A stretch of DNA of 64,000 bases from Lutimonas vermicola (GTDB taxonomy: Bacteria > Bacteroidota > Bacteroidia > Flavobacteriales > Flavobacteriaceae), in contig NZ_JBCDNA010000001.1 in assembly GCF_038433205.1 (NCBI RefSeq), forward strand, positions 806,001 through 870,000. The letters run 5' to 3'. Under the pieces are notes generated by a model. The model was given only the letters and a program-made list of their open reading frames with translations. It made no database searches and had not been told where the DNA came from. The position numbers and the translations under genes were made by a program. Below are positions 37,106-44,856 of this stretch, piece after piece (within the stretch, counting starts at the first letter, position 1; each line of letters begins with the position of its first letter).

Positions 37106-39016
37106 CTAACTGATCTTTAAGGTTTTTACTTTTACTTCTTTACCATCGAGAATCTCGTACTCTGAATTATTTGATCTGTATTCAGGGACAATGCCTTTGA
37201 TCTTTTTAACGATCTCAATATGATCAATGTTCAATTCATCAACTAAATTCTCGATCTTGGATTTGATCTCATCCATGTTCATATTTTCAGTTCTTGCAAT
37301 CAGGATCTTTTCATTATAGGTAGGGATGGTATTCTCTTCTGTTGACAGCAACTCCTCATATAACTTTTCACCCGGTCTAAGACCTGAAATATGAATATCA
37401 ATGTCTTCGGGATAGCGACGACCACTTAAATGGATCATTTTTTTAGCCAAATCAAATATCTTGACAGATTCACCCATGTCAAACACATAAATCTCCCCTC
37501 CATTACCCATCACACCTGCCTCAAGCACCAAACGGCAGGCTTCAGGAATCGTCATAAAAAATCTGGTAATATCCTTATGTGTAACCGTCAGCGGGCCACC
37601 GTTTTCAATTTGTCGCTTAAATAATGGTATGACCGATCCGTTGGAGCCCAAAACGTTTCCAAATCGTGTGGTCACAAATTTTGTTTTTCCCTGCACATTT
37701 AAACAGTTGGCATACATTTCTGCCACACGCTTGGTGGCCCCCATTACATTGGTCGGATTTACTGCCTTGTCTGTAGACACCATGATAAACTTTTGCACTT
37801 TATGCGAAATTGCAAATTTCATCAATAAACTCGATCCATATACATTGACGCGGACTGCTTCATAGGGATTGTTTTCCATAAGCGGCACGTGTTTATAAGC
37901 AGCGGCATGGAATATCAAATCGATTTCGTAGGTATTAAACACAGATCTTATCCTGTCTTCATTTCTTATATCGGCAAGCTCCACAGAAAAATTCTGCACT
38001 TCCTTTCTGAGAAAACTTTGCTGCAAGTCATACAAATCAGATTCAGCCTGATCCAGTAAAATCAAATGTTTATAATTATACTTGCTGATCTGACTTGCTA
38101 TCTCACTCCCGATTGAACCTGCCGCACCTGTAACAAGTATGACTCTATCATCCAACTCTTTTCTCATAACCGGATTGTCAATCTTTATTGGAGTACGGTC
38201 CAAAAGATCTTCTATTCTGACATCTTTGATCTGCCCTGCGTTCAATTCACCGTCAATCCATTGTTGAACCGGGGGAACCATCTTAATGGTTGCCGACAAA
38301 GCGGTTAAGCTATCGACCCGCCCGAATAGTTCGAAAGGTTTGATATTCTGAATGGACACTATAATTTCCTGAATATCATGCTTCTTGATAAAAACCTCAT
38401 CGATGCTATTCGGATCATAAATTTTGATACGGTTGAACTGTTTCCCGATTTTCAGTCTGGAATCATCCAGGAAGCCAACCACCTTATATTTACTGTTTGA
38501 GCTGTTACCAAGAGCCGTATAGGTTAATAGCCCCGAATCTCCCGCTCCGTAGATCAAAACATTTTTCGGTTTTTTATAATTCGAAGCAATTTTATCAAAC
38601 AAATATTTAAAAATAAACCTACTGGCTATTAAAACCACGATGTTTAACAGGTAATGAATGGAAATGATTGATAAAGGAATTGAATAAATGGAAGTGACAC
38701 CATAATTTCTTGTCACAAGGGCAATGGCAAAAAGGATGGCAGCTACAATTGTTGAGGCCCAGAAAACATTAATGGCGTCTTTTGTTCCTGTATGCCTGAC
38801 AATCCCTTTAAAAGATCCAACGGCTACAAACCCGACTAATGAAACCAGGCCTACCAGCGGCAACTGTTGAAGAAAGTCATGCGGACCGAATTCAAGCGAA
38901 AAATTAAACCTGATAAGATAGGCGAAAAAGAAAGCCTGCATACTCAACGAAAGATCAATCATCAAGACAATCCAACGGGAAGTATATGTTGCGTTGTTAA
39001 ACAAAGATTTGATCAT
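37106..39016 (-). CDS. UDP-GlcNAc 4,6-dehydratase-type membrane protein (PglF/CapD family)
   Basis: A 636-residue protein. Four N-terminal membrane segments (about 12-130) and a CoA-binding-like domain (about 145-270) precede an extended SDR domain (about 285-600) with the NAD motif TGAAGSIGSEI and MGATKRVAEMY. STDKAVNPTN and GGEIYVFDMG are family blocks. PglF/WbpM enzymes convert UDP-GlcNAc to the 4-keto-6-deoxy sugar; with the PglE-, PglD- and PglC-like genes upstream this suits a diacetamido-trideoxyhexose pathway. It is the last minus-strand gene of the polysaccharide locus. Confidence 0.9.
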   Translation of the reverse strand: MIKSLFNNATYTSRWIVLMIDLSLSMQAFFFAYLIRFNFSLEFGPHDFLQQLPLVGLVSLVGFVAVGSFKGIVRHTGTKDAINVFWASTIVAAILFAIALVTRNYGVTSIYSIPLSIISIHYLLNIVVLIASRFIFKYLFDKIASNYKKPKNVLIYGAGDSGLLTYTALGNSSNSKYKVVGFLDDSRLKIGKQFNRIKIYDPNSIDEVFIKKHDIQEIIVSIQNIKPFELFGRVDSLTALSATIKMVPPVQQWIDGELNAGQIKDVRIEDLLDRTPIKIDNPVMRKELDDRVILVTGAAGSIGSEIASQISKYNYKHLILLDQAESDLYDLQQSFLRKEVQNFSVELADIRNEDRIRSVFNTYEIDLIFHAAAYKHVPLMENNPYEAVRVNVYGSSLLMKFAISHKVQKFIMVSTDKAVNPTNVMGATKRVAEMYANCLNVQGKTKFVTTRFGNVLGSNGSVIPLFKRQIENGGPLTVTHKDITRFFMTIPEACRLVLEAGVMGNGGEIYVFDMGESVKIFDLAKKMIHLSGRRYPEDIDIHISGLRPGEKLYEELLSTEENTIPTYNEKILIARTENMNMDEIKSKIENLVDELNIDHIEIVKKIKGIVPEYRSNNSEYEILDGKEVKVKTLKIS

Positions 39017-39045
39017 GGGGGTTAGCTAAAGTTGTTTGTACAGGG

Positions 39046-39053
39046 CAAATATA
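39046..39053 (-). promoter_or_regulatory. Candidate -7 element before the PglF-like gene
   Basis: The minus strand reads TATATTTG (TAnnTTTG), 29 bp before the start at 39016. No clear -33 box. If active, this gene need not depend on the long upstream transcript, which is interrupted by the four-helix cassette. Confidence 0.45.
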
Positions 39054-39116
39054 AGTAACAATTTTCATTCATTGAATTTGGGGAGGAGAGAATTTGGCGG
39101 GAAATGGGGAGGAGGG

Positions 39117-39172
39117 CTAAGGACTAAGGACTAAGGACTAAGGACTAAGGACTAAGGACTAAGGACTAAGGA
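39117..39172. repeat. Heptamer array (CTAAGGA)8
   Basis: Eight perfect tandem copies of CTAAGGA, 15 bp before the first four-helix-bundle gene. Inverted single units (CTAGTCCTTA at 39616-39625, CTTAGTCCTTA at 39636-39646) lie on the other side of that gene. Confidence 0.95.
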
Positions 39173-39186
39173 AAAATAAAATTCAT

Positions 39187-39594
39187 ATGTTGACATTCCA
39201 AAATGAGGTGAATAAATCATTAGATATTATCAAAATTTTGAAATACAAACATAAATTGTCGGATAGATTCTTAAGCTTTGCTGTTGCAGTTATCAAAATG
39301 ACTCGCATTTTGCCTAAAAATCCTGAGTTCAAAATTATTCGGTATCAGTTGATCAAAAGTTCAACTTCATCCGGAGCCAACTATAAAGAAGCACAATCCG
39401 CTTCTTCCTTGTCTGACTTTCGGCATAAGATCAATATATCATTAAAAGAAATTTCTGAAACAACATATTGGCTTGAGATTCTATTATTGATTCTGGATGC
39501 CAATCAAATTGATACAGAATTAATTAGGCTTAAAACAGAATCCAGACAATTGGAAAGAATACTGGGAAGTATATTCCAGAAAACAAAGAAGTAA
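39187..39594 (+). CDS. Four-helix-bundle protein, 23S rRNA intervening-sequence family (copy 1)
   Basis: A 135-residue, mainly helical protein with the signature YQLIKSSTSSGANYKEAQSA and SDFRHKINISLKEISET of the family known from ORFs inside 23S rRNA intervening sequences (S23/TIGR02436-type). The molecular function is unknown; relatives form pentameric four-helix bundles, and the diversity-generating retroelement protein Avd shares the fold. It is on the plus strand inside a minus-strand operon, flanked by inverted TAAGGACTAAG-type repeats, with the wecB stop in the right-hand repeat. Confidence 0.88.
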   Translation: MLTFQNEVNKSLDIIKILKYKHKLSDRFLSFAVAVIKMTRILPKNPEFKIIRYQLIKSSTSSGANYKEAQSASSLSDFRHKINISLKEISETTYWLEILLLILDANQIDTELIRLKTESRQLERILGSIFQKTKK

Positions 39595-39615
39595 TTTTTA
39601 TCTGTATTAAAAAAA

Positions 39616-39646
39616 CTAGTCCTTAATAGTTAAAACTTAGTCCTTA
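39616..39646. repeat. Inverted partner repeats right of four-helix copy 1
   Basis: CTAGTCCTTA and CTTAGTCCTTA are reverse complements (the second perfect over 11 bp) of the units in the array at 39117-39172. The last three bases, 39644-39646, are the wecB stop codon. Confidence 0.85.
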
Positions 39647-40720
39647 TAACTCAAGCAAATCCTCCACGATCCTCTCGGCTGTCTTACCATCCCATAAATA
39701 AGGAATATCTCCCGCTTTCCATTCGCTTTTATGAAGTTTCTCCATATAAGGAGCTACGTTATCAGGGTTGGTCCCAACGAGTTCATTGGTTCCTATGGTA
39801 ATGGTTTCCGGGCGTTCTGTATTATCTCGTAAGGTCATACAAGGCACCTTCATGACAGTGGTTTCTTCGGTTATACCTCCGGAGTCTGTCACTACCGCAA
39901 AGGAATGTTTTACCAAATAATTGAATTCCAAATAGCCCAAAGGCTCTATCATATGCAGGTTATCTGCATGGATGCCTATCCCTTTGAGCATTTTAGCGGT
40001 GCGGGGATGCACCGGAAAGACAATCGGCATGCCGTGTGAACCTTTTACGATCTCATCGATCAGGTTTTTTAACTGGGCCTCTTCGTCAACATTTGCAGGG
40101 CGATGCAGGGTCATCACAAAATATCCCTTTTCCTTAAGATCGTGTTCATCCCATGCAGCCGGTTTGATAAAGCGCGGCATATTTTTTAAAAGTGTATCGA
40201 TCATGGTATTACCCACATATCTGATCTTAGCATCTTCGTGGCCCAATTGTCTTAAATTTTCATTCGCTACTTCACTGGTCGTATAAAACACATCAGTGAT
40301 CGAATCTGTAACCATTCGGTTTATTTCTTCAGGCATGGTCAAATCATGAGACCTTATACCACCCTCCACATGGATCACACCAAGATTTAATTTTTTGGCC
40401 GCTATACTGCAAGCCATCGTAGAGGTAACGTCACCCACGCATAACATCCAGTCGCAAGGTTCTTTTAATAACAAGGCTTCATAACGTTCCATGATCCTGC
40501 CGGTTTGCTCTGCCTGTGTTCCGGAGCCGACCTCAAGGTTAACATCAGGCTCAGGAATCCCCAATTGTTCAAAAAAATTACCAGACATTTTCTTATCATA
40601 ATGCTGACCTGTATGGATCAAACGATATTGTATTTTATCCGATACTTTCTCTAAGGCTTCTATAATGGGAGCAATCTTCATAAAGTTTGGTCTGGCTCCT
40701 GCGATGATGTCTAGTTTCAT
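39644..40720 (-). CDS. wecB: UDP-N-acetylglucosamine 2-epimerase (non-hydrolysing)
   Basis: A 358-residue GT-B-fold epimerase giving UDP-ManNAc. Motifs: AGARPNFMKIAPII at the N-terminus, HTGQHYD, VGDVTSTMACSIAAKKL, HVEGGIRSHDLTMPEEINR and VTDSGGITEETTVM. It supplies a ManNAc-type sugar to the polysaccharide locus. Its 5' side is separated from the rest of the locus by four-helix cassette 2, and inverted repeats touch both its stop codon and its upstream region. Confidence 0.93.
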   Translation of the reverse strand: MKLDIIAGARPNFMKIAPIIEALEKVSDKIQYRLIHTGQHYDKKMSGNFFEQLGIPEPDVNLEVGSGTQAEQTGRIMERYEALLLKEPCDWMLCVGDVTSTMACSIAAKKLNLGVIHVEGGIRSHDLTMPEEINRMVTDSITDVFYTTSEVANENLRQLGHEDAKIRYVGNTMIDTLLKNMPRFIKPAAWDEHDLKEKGYFVMTLHRPANVDEEAQLKNLIDEIVKGSHGMPIVFPVHPRTAKMLKGIGIHADNLHMIEPLGYLEFNYLVKHSFAVVTDSGGITEETTVMKVPCMTLRDNTERPETITIGTNELVGTNPDNVAPYMEKLHKSEWKAGDIPYLWDGKTAERIVEDLLEL

Positions 40721-40726
40721 TTGTTT

Positions 40727-40762
40727 AAGTTTTAAGGACTAAGGCTTAAGTTTTAAGGCTTA
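40727..40762. repeat. Left inverted repeat of four-helix cassette 2
   Basis: A 36-bp arm built from AAGTTTTAAGG and TAAGGCTTAAG units. Its part 40740-40762 is the exact reverse complement of 41223-41245. A single extra 7-nt unit, GACTAAG (40737-40743), separates it from a full 29-bp match. It lies 6 bp before the wecB ATG, in its 5' leader. Confidence 0.92.
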
Positions 40763-40830
40763 TATAATTTATTAAATATTAATGTTAACAATTCAGTCAT
40801 AAATTTATCAATGAACACTAACATAGAATT

Positions 40831-41205
40831 ATGCACTATAAAAACGATTTATCTCATCGATTATTACATTTTTCAGCTGATGTAATTCAAATGTCCAAAA
40901 GTCTTCCAAAGTCACAAGAGTTTGAAATAATAAAGTACCAATTAATCAAAAGTGCTACATCAGTTGGTGCTAATTATCAAGAATCCCAATCCGCTTCCTC
41001 TTTAGCTGATTTTAGGAACAAGATTCGGATTTCTTTAAAAGAAATTTCAGAAACTTCATATTGGATTCAACTCGTCAAGCTGATTCAGGAAAAATCAAAT
41101 AATAATTTGAATGCAATACCTATATTACAAGAATCAAAGGAATTAGAAAAAATACTAGGAAGAATAAATCAAAAAATCAGGAAAAAACAAAATATAAAAC
41201 ACTAG
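40831..41205 (+). CDS. Four-helix-bundle protein, 23S rRNA intervening-sequence family (copy 2)
   Basis: A 124-residue relative of copy 1. The core YQLIKSATSVGANYQESQSA, ADFRNKIRISLKEISET and LEKILG is clearly shared, while N- and C-terminal parts differ, so the two copies are divergent paralogues and not a recent duplication. Plus strand, between wecB and the PglE-like gene, both on minus. It is enclosed by perfect 23-bp inverted repeats, giving a unit of about 525 bp. Confidence 0.88.
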   Translation: MHYKNDLSHRLLHFSADVIQMSKSLPKSQEFEIIKYQLIKSATSVGANYQESQSASSLADFRNKIRISLKEISETSYWIQLVKLIQEKSNNNLNAIPILQESKELEKILGRINQKIRKKQNIKH

Positions 41206-41222
41206 AATATTAAAAATAATTT

Positions 41223-41251
41223 TAAGCCTTAAAACTTAAGCCTTAAAACTT
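41223..41251. repeat. Right inverted repeat of four-helix cassette 2
   Basis: A 29-bp arm, reverse complement of the left arm apart from one missing 7-nt unit. It overlaps the last codons of the PglE-like gene: stop TAA (41229-41231) and the codons for VLRLKF are written in the repeat. Confidence 0.92.
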
Positions 41252-42362
41252 CCTTTATCTCCTCCACCACCCTAGCCAAATCCTTCTCACTCAAATTCGA
41301 CCCACTAGGCAAACAGAGTCCTCTTTGAAATAAATCTTCAGAAGTACCATCAACATAGGAAGGAAATCCCTCAAATACAGGTTGTAAATGCATGGGTTTC
41401 CACAAGGGGCGCGACTCTATGTTTTCTTTGTCAAGGGCCAGCCTGATTCTTTCTCTCGTCTCGTAACTGTCGGTAAGAATAGTCGTCAGCCATCGATTGG
41501 CAAAAAAGCCTTCAGGTTCTTCTACAAATGAAATATTCGAAAATTCAGCTAGTTCATTTTTATAGAATTCAAAATTCTGTCGTCTTGCTGCTACCCTGTC
41601 ATCCAACACTTCCATCTGCCCTCTTCCGATTCCGGCAACGATATTACTCATTCTGTAATTATAGCCAATTTGAGAATGCTGGTAGTGTGGTGCATCATCA
41701 CGTGCCTGAGTGGCCAAAAAAGTAGCTTGTTTGCAAAAGTCAGGGTTATTGGAAACCAGCGCCCCTCCTCCTGAAGTGGTAATGATCTTGTTCCCGTTAA
41801 AAGAGAATACGCCCAGTTCGCCAAAAGTACCCATGGCCTTACCATAATATTTGGCTCCAATGGCTTCTGCCGCATCTTCAATGACCGGGATTTTATACTG
41901 TGAAGCAATCGCCATGATTTCATCCATTTTTGACGGCATGCCATATAAATGAACCAAAATAATGGCTTTTGGTTTTTTACCTTTGGATATCCTGTCTTTG
42001 ATCGCCGTTTCCAACAAGGCAGGACTCATGTTCCAGGTATCTTTTTCTGAGTCTATCAGAATGGGGATGGCGTTTTGGTAGCGTATTGGATTTACCGTAG
42101 CGGAAAAAGTAAAGGAGGAAACCAGGACTTCATCACCAGATTGAACATCCAGCATGATTAGTCCTAAATGGATTGCAGCGGTTCCGGAAATTAACGCCGA
42201 ACATGCAGCTACTCCTGTATATTTACAGATATCTGCCTCAAGCCCATTGACATTGGGCCCCAAAGGAGCAACCCAATTCGTATCAAAGGCTTCTTTTACG
42301 TATTTTTGTTCTTCTCCTGTAAGATGGGGAGAGGAAAGCCAGATTTTTTGATTCATGAACAT
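41229..42362 (-). CDS. DegT/DnrJ/EryC1/StrS aminotransferase, PglE-like
   Basis: A 377-residue PLP sugar aminotransferase. The PLP lysine is about K192 in FSFNGNKIITTSGGGAL, a form close to PglE of Campylobacter. EDAAEAIGAKYYG and the N-terminal SGTAAIHLGL bind PLP. It probably aminates C4 of the UDP-4-keto-6-deoxy sugar made by the PglF-like enzyme. Translation may start at the third codon (MNQKIW). The C-terminal codons are supplied by the cassette's inverted repeat. Confidence 0.9.
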   Translation of the reverse strand: MFMNQKIWLSSPHLTGEEQKYVKEAFDTNWVAPLGPNVNGLEADICKYTGVAACSALISGTAAIHLGLIMLDVQSGDEVLVSSFTFSATVNPIRYQNAIPILIDSEKDTWNMSPALLETAIKDRISKGKKPKAIILVHLYGMPSKMDEIMAIASQYKIPVIEDAAEAIGAKYYGKAMGTFGELGVFSFNGNKIITTSGGGALVSNNPDFCKQATFLATQARDDAPHYQHSQIGYNYRMSNIVAGIGRGQMEVLDDRVAARRQNFEFYKNELAEFSNISFVEEPEGFFANRWLTTILTDSYETRERIRLALDKENIESRPLWKPMHLQPVFEGFPSYVDGTSEDLFQRGLCLPSGSNLSEKDLARVVEEIKEVLRLKF

Positions 42363-42368
42363 TAAATA

Positions 42369-42381
42369 TTAAGGACTAAAA
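42369..42381. repeat. Solo TAAGGACTAA repeat unit
   Basis: One TTAAGGACTAAAA copy lies between the PglE-like start and the PglD-like stop with no four-helix gene beside it. It could be an empty or lost site of the cassette family. Confidence 0.6.
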
Positions 42382-43008
42382 TTAATTATTTGATTTTATG
42401 ATTCTCCCTGGGTTTCCAACAACGGTGGCACCATCAGGAATATCCGAAATCACAACGGCTCCGGCACCAATAGTGCACCATTTACCGATCTTTAAATTTG
42501 GAATGACTACAGCTCCGGCCCCTATTTGAGTTCCTTCACCTAATTCAATACCTCCACAAAGAGTAGCATTAGGAGAAATATGTACAAAGTCTTTCAATGT
42601 ACAATCATGATCCACTGTAGCCGATGTATTGATAATACAATGCTTACCGATTATTGATGATGCGTTAATAATCACCCCGGCCATGACCACCGAACCTACA
42701 TCAATAACAGATGTTTTATCAACAACCGCATTGGGATGAATTGCATTCCCATAAAAAAAGTCATTTCTATCCACCATTTTCTTTCTTGTCCTGTTGTCTC
42801 CTACTGAAATAATAAAGGTTTCATTTGTACTCCTTTGATCATCCAACTGTGAAACCCGATGACCATTTAACGATGTGATGTTTTTATTGTCATCCAAAAT
42901 TGCTGTTACCTCAACCTTATTGGCCTGACAAATATCGAGTATTACTTTAGCGTGCCCGCTTGCTCCGTATAAAATCATGTGATGAACTAAATTAAAATCA
43001 TTGGTCAA
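42382..43008 (-). CDS. Sugar O/N-acetyltransferase, PglD/NeuD family
   Basis: A 208-residue left-handed beta-helix acetyltransferase. N-terminal Rossmann part starts ILYGASGHAKVILDICQ, the PglD_N pattern. Hexapeptide repeats follow (about 90-200), including NTSATVDHDCTLKDFVHISP, where the catalytic histidine of PglD lies. With PglF- and PglE-like enzymes it probably N-acetylates UDP-4-amino-sugar with acetyl-CoA. Overlaps the sugar transferase gene by 4 bp. Confidence 0.9.
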   Translation of the reverse strand: MTNDFNLVHHMILYGASGHAKVILDICQANKVEVTAILDDNKNITSLNGHRVSQLDDQRSTNETFIISVGDNRTRKKMVDRNDFFYGNAIHPNAVVDKTSVIDVGSVVMAGVIINASSIIGKHCIINTSATVDHDCTLKDFVHISPNATLCGGIELGEGTQIGAGAVVIPNLKIGKWCTIGAGAVVISDIPDGATVVGNPGRIIKSNN

Positions 43009-43610
43009 TCATTTCCCTTAAATGCTTCCATCGTGGCCTGACCTTTGGCACTGATCCCTTCTGATTTAAATACTTTAAAGATGGTCATAAAAATAATCTT
43101 CAAATCTAAGAAAAATGACAAATTATCAACGTACCATATATCATAGTCAAATTTTTTTTTCCAGGATATTGTGTTTCTCCCATTTACCTGGGCCCAGCCT
43201 GTGATTCCTGGCCTCACCTCATGCCTTCTTTTCTGATGCTGATCATACAAAGGTAGGTATTGTATCAATAAGGGCCTTGGGCCGATCAGGCTCATGTCAC
43301 CTTTAATTACATTCAATAATTGAGGAATTTCATCTAAAGAAGTTTTTCTAACAAAATGTCCAACTTTAGTCAGTCTCTGATCATCAGGTAATAAAGTTCC
43401 ATTCGCATCCATTTGATCTGTCATGGTTTTAAACTTGATGATCTTAAAAATCTTTTCGCTTTTTCCAGGTCTTGATTGAAAGAAAAAAGGTTTACCATGG
43501 TTTGCAAAGAACAATAGAATGGTTACTATCAGGAATATTGGGCTAAGAACAAGAAATCCTATAAGGGACAGTATTAAGTCTATAATTCTTTTAAGGTTAT
43601 TCTTATACAT
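43005..43610 (-). CDS. PglC-like phosphoglycosyl transferase
   Basis: A 201-residue monotopic phosphoglycosyl transferase that starts glycan assembly by moving a phospho-sugar to undecaprenyl phosphate. One N-terminal re-entrant helix (about 9-35), FKTMTD, the catalytic dyad D93-E94 in TSLDEIPQL (same numbers as in PglC of Campylobacter concisus), GDMSLIGPRPLL and RPGITGWAQVNGRN. The short size fits the PglC minimal type and not WbaP. Overlaps both neighbours by 4-8 bp. Confidence 0.92.
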   Translation of the reverse strand: MYKNNLKRIIDLILSLIGFLVLSPIFLIVTILLFFANHGKPFFFQSRPGKSEKIFKIIKFKTMTDQMDANGTLLPDDQRLTKVGHFVRKTSLDEIPQLLNVIKGDMSLIGPRPLLIQYLPLYDQHQKRRHEVRPGITGWAQVNGRNTISWKKKFDYDIWYVDNLSFFLDLKIIFMTIFKVFKSEGISAKGQATMEAFKGND

Positions 43611-44856
43611 TATTCTTATCGAATATTTCTTGAATATTTTCTACATATTGCTTCGCCAACAAGGTGCGATCAAAGTGCTTTCTTGCATAGTGATAACCGT
43701 TTTCTCCTAAGGAGGCCAGTTCTGATTTATTTGCTATGGCCTCCTTAATCCCTCTTACAATATCATCTGTGTTTTCAGGTTCCACATAAATACCGCAATT
43801 TGCCTTTTCCACCAATGCTCTTGAGACGCCGTCGATAGCCAATAATACCGGCTTTTTACATGACATATAATCAAAAGTCTTGTTAGAGTAAATGGTTTTA
43901 AATGTATCTACTTTTTTCAAGACAGAAGCGCCCATATCTGAAGCCAAGATGTACTTGAAAACTTCCTCCTTTGGAACAGGATCAACAAACCTGACGTTCT
44001 GTAAGTTTCTTGAATCAGCATCTGCAACCAATTGCTCCTTCTGCATACCCGAGCCGATCAATTGTATGAGCACATTGGTATCTTTTAATCTCTCAGCTGC
44101 ATCCAGTAATTGAACCAAATGATTCGCTACCCCATGGGCCCCTACATAGGTGATAACAAATTTGTTTTCAAGCTGATGATCTTTCCTGAATGTAATAGTA
44201 TCAAAGCTATCAACTAATTTCTTTGCAAGCGAGAAATCTGCAGCATTTGGTATAAAAATCACCTTATCTTTTGGTACCCCTTTTTCTTTGATCAATTTAT
44301 CCCTGAAAGCGGGTGTTAAGACGTTGATCAAGCTGGCTTTTTTGTATATAAAACTTTCAAACCAATAGGCAAATTTTATAATGGTTTTATTCTGTAATAC
44401 GCCTGTGTCAATTGCAGATTCCGGCCATAGGTCCCTAATTTCAAAAACAAAAGGCAATTTTTTGAACATAGATAGCATATAGGCCGTGATCCCTACAAAT
44501 AAGGGAGGTGACGTAACAATAATAACATCATATTTCTTATGAACCTTAAACAGCCCAGCCCAGATACTTGAAAAAACAAAAGAGAAATAAGCCCATAATC
44601 TCCCCAAAAAATTGATATTATATGCCTCTGAAACATGACAACGAATTACATTCACATGATCATAAAAATTCAAATCCTTATAAAAATACTTTCCTTTATA
44701 CTTATCCGGTTTTAAGCCTGAACTATAATGAACCATCCCTGCTAAAACAGTGACTTCATGCCCTTGTTCAGCCCAAACCTGTGTCATTTCATTAAAGCGA
44801 GAGCCGCCCCCATCTCCTTTTTCTAAAAAGTATTGATGTATCAATAATATTCTCAT
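43603..44856 (-). CDS. Glycosyltransferase family 4, WbuB-like
   Basis: A 417-residue GT-B enzyme with N-terminal HQYFLEKGDGGGSRFNEM and FVFEIRDLWPESAIDTG, both typical of WbuB (which adds fucosamine-type residues), and a C-terminal nucleotide-sugar region around ASDMGASVLKKVDTFKTIYSNK. It is placed next to the priming transferase, so it may add the second sugar. Overlaps the heparinase-like gene by 4 bp. Confidence 0.88.
   Translation of the reverse strand: MRILLIHQYFLEKGDGGGSRFNEMTQVWAEQGHEVTVLAGMVHYSSGLKPDKYKGKYFYKDLNFYDHVNVIRCHVSEAYNINFLGRLWAYFSFVFSSIWAGLFKVHKKYDVIIVTSPPLFVGITAYMLSMFKKLPFVFEIRDLWPESAIDTGVLQNKTIIKFAYWFESFIYKKASLINVLTPAFRDKLIKEKGVPKDKVIFIPNAADFSLAKKLVDSFDTITFRKDHQLENKFVITYVGAHGVANHLVQLLDAAERLKDTNVLIQLIGSGMQKEQLVADADSRNLQNVRFVDPVPKEEVFKYILASDMGASVLKKVDTFKTIYSNKTFDYMSCKKPVLLAIDGVSRALVEKANCGIYVEPENTDDIVRGIKEAIANKSELASLGENGYHYARKHFDRTLLAKQYVENIQEIFDKNNV

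Noticed and set aside
39117..39172. Possible CRISPR array
   Set aside because: Units are 7 nt, contiguous and without spacers; no cas genes are in the window.
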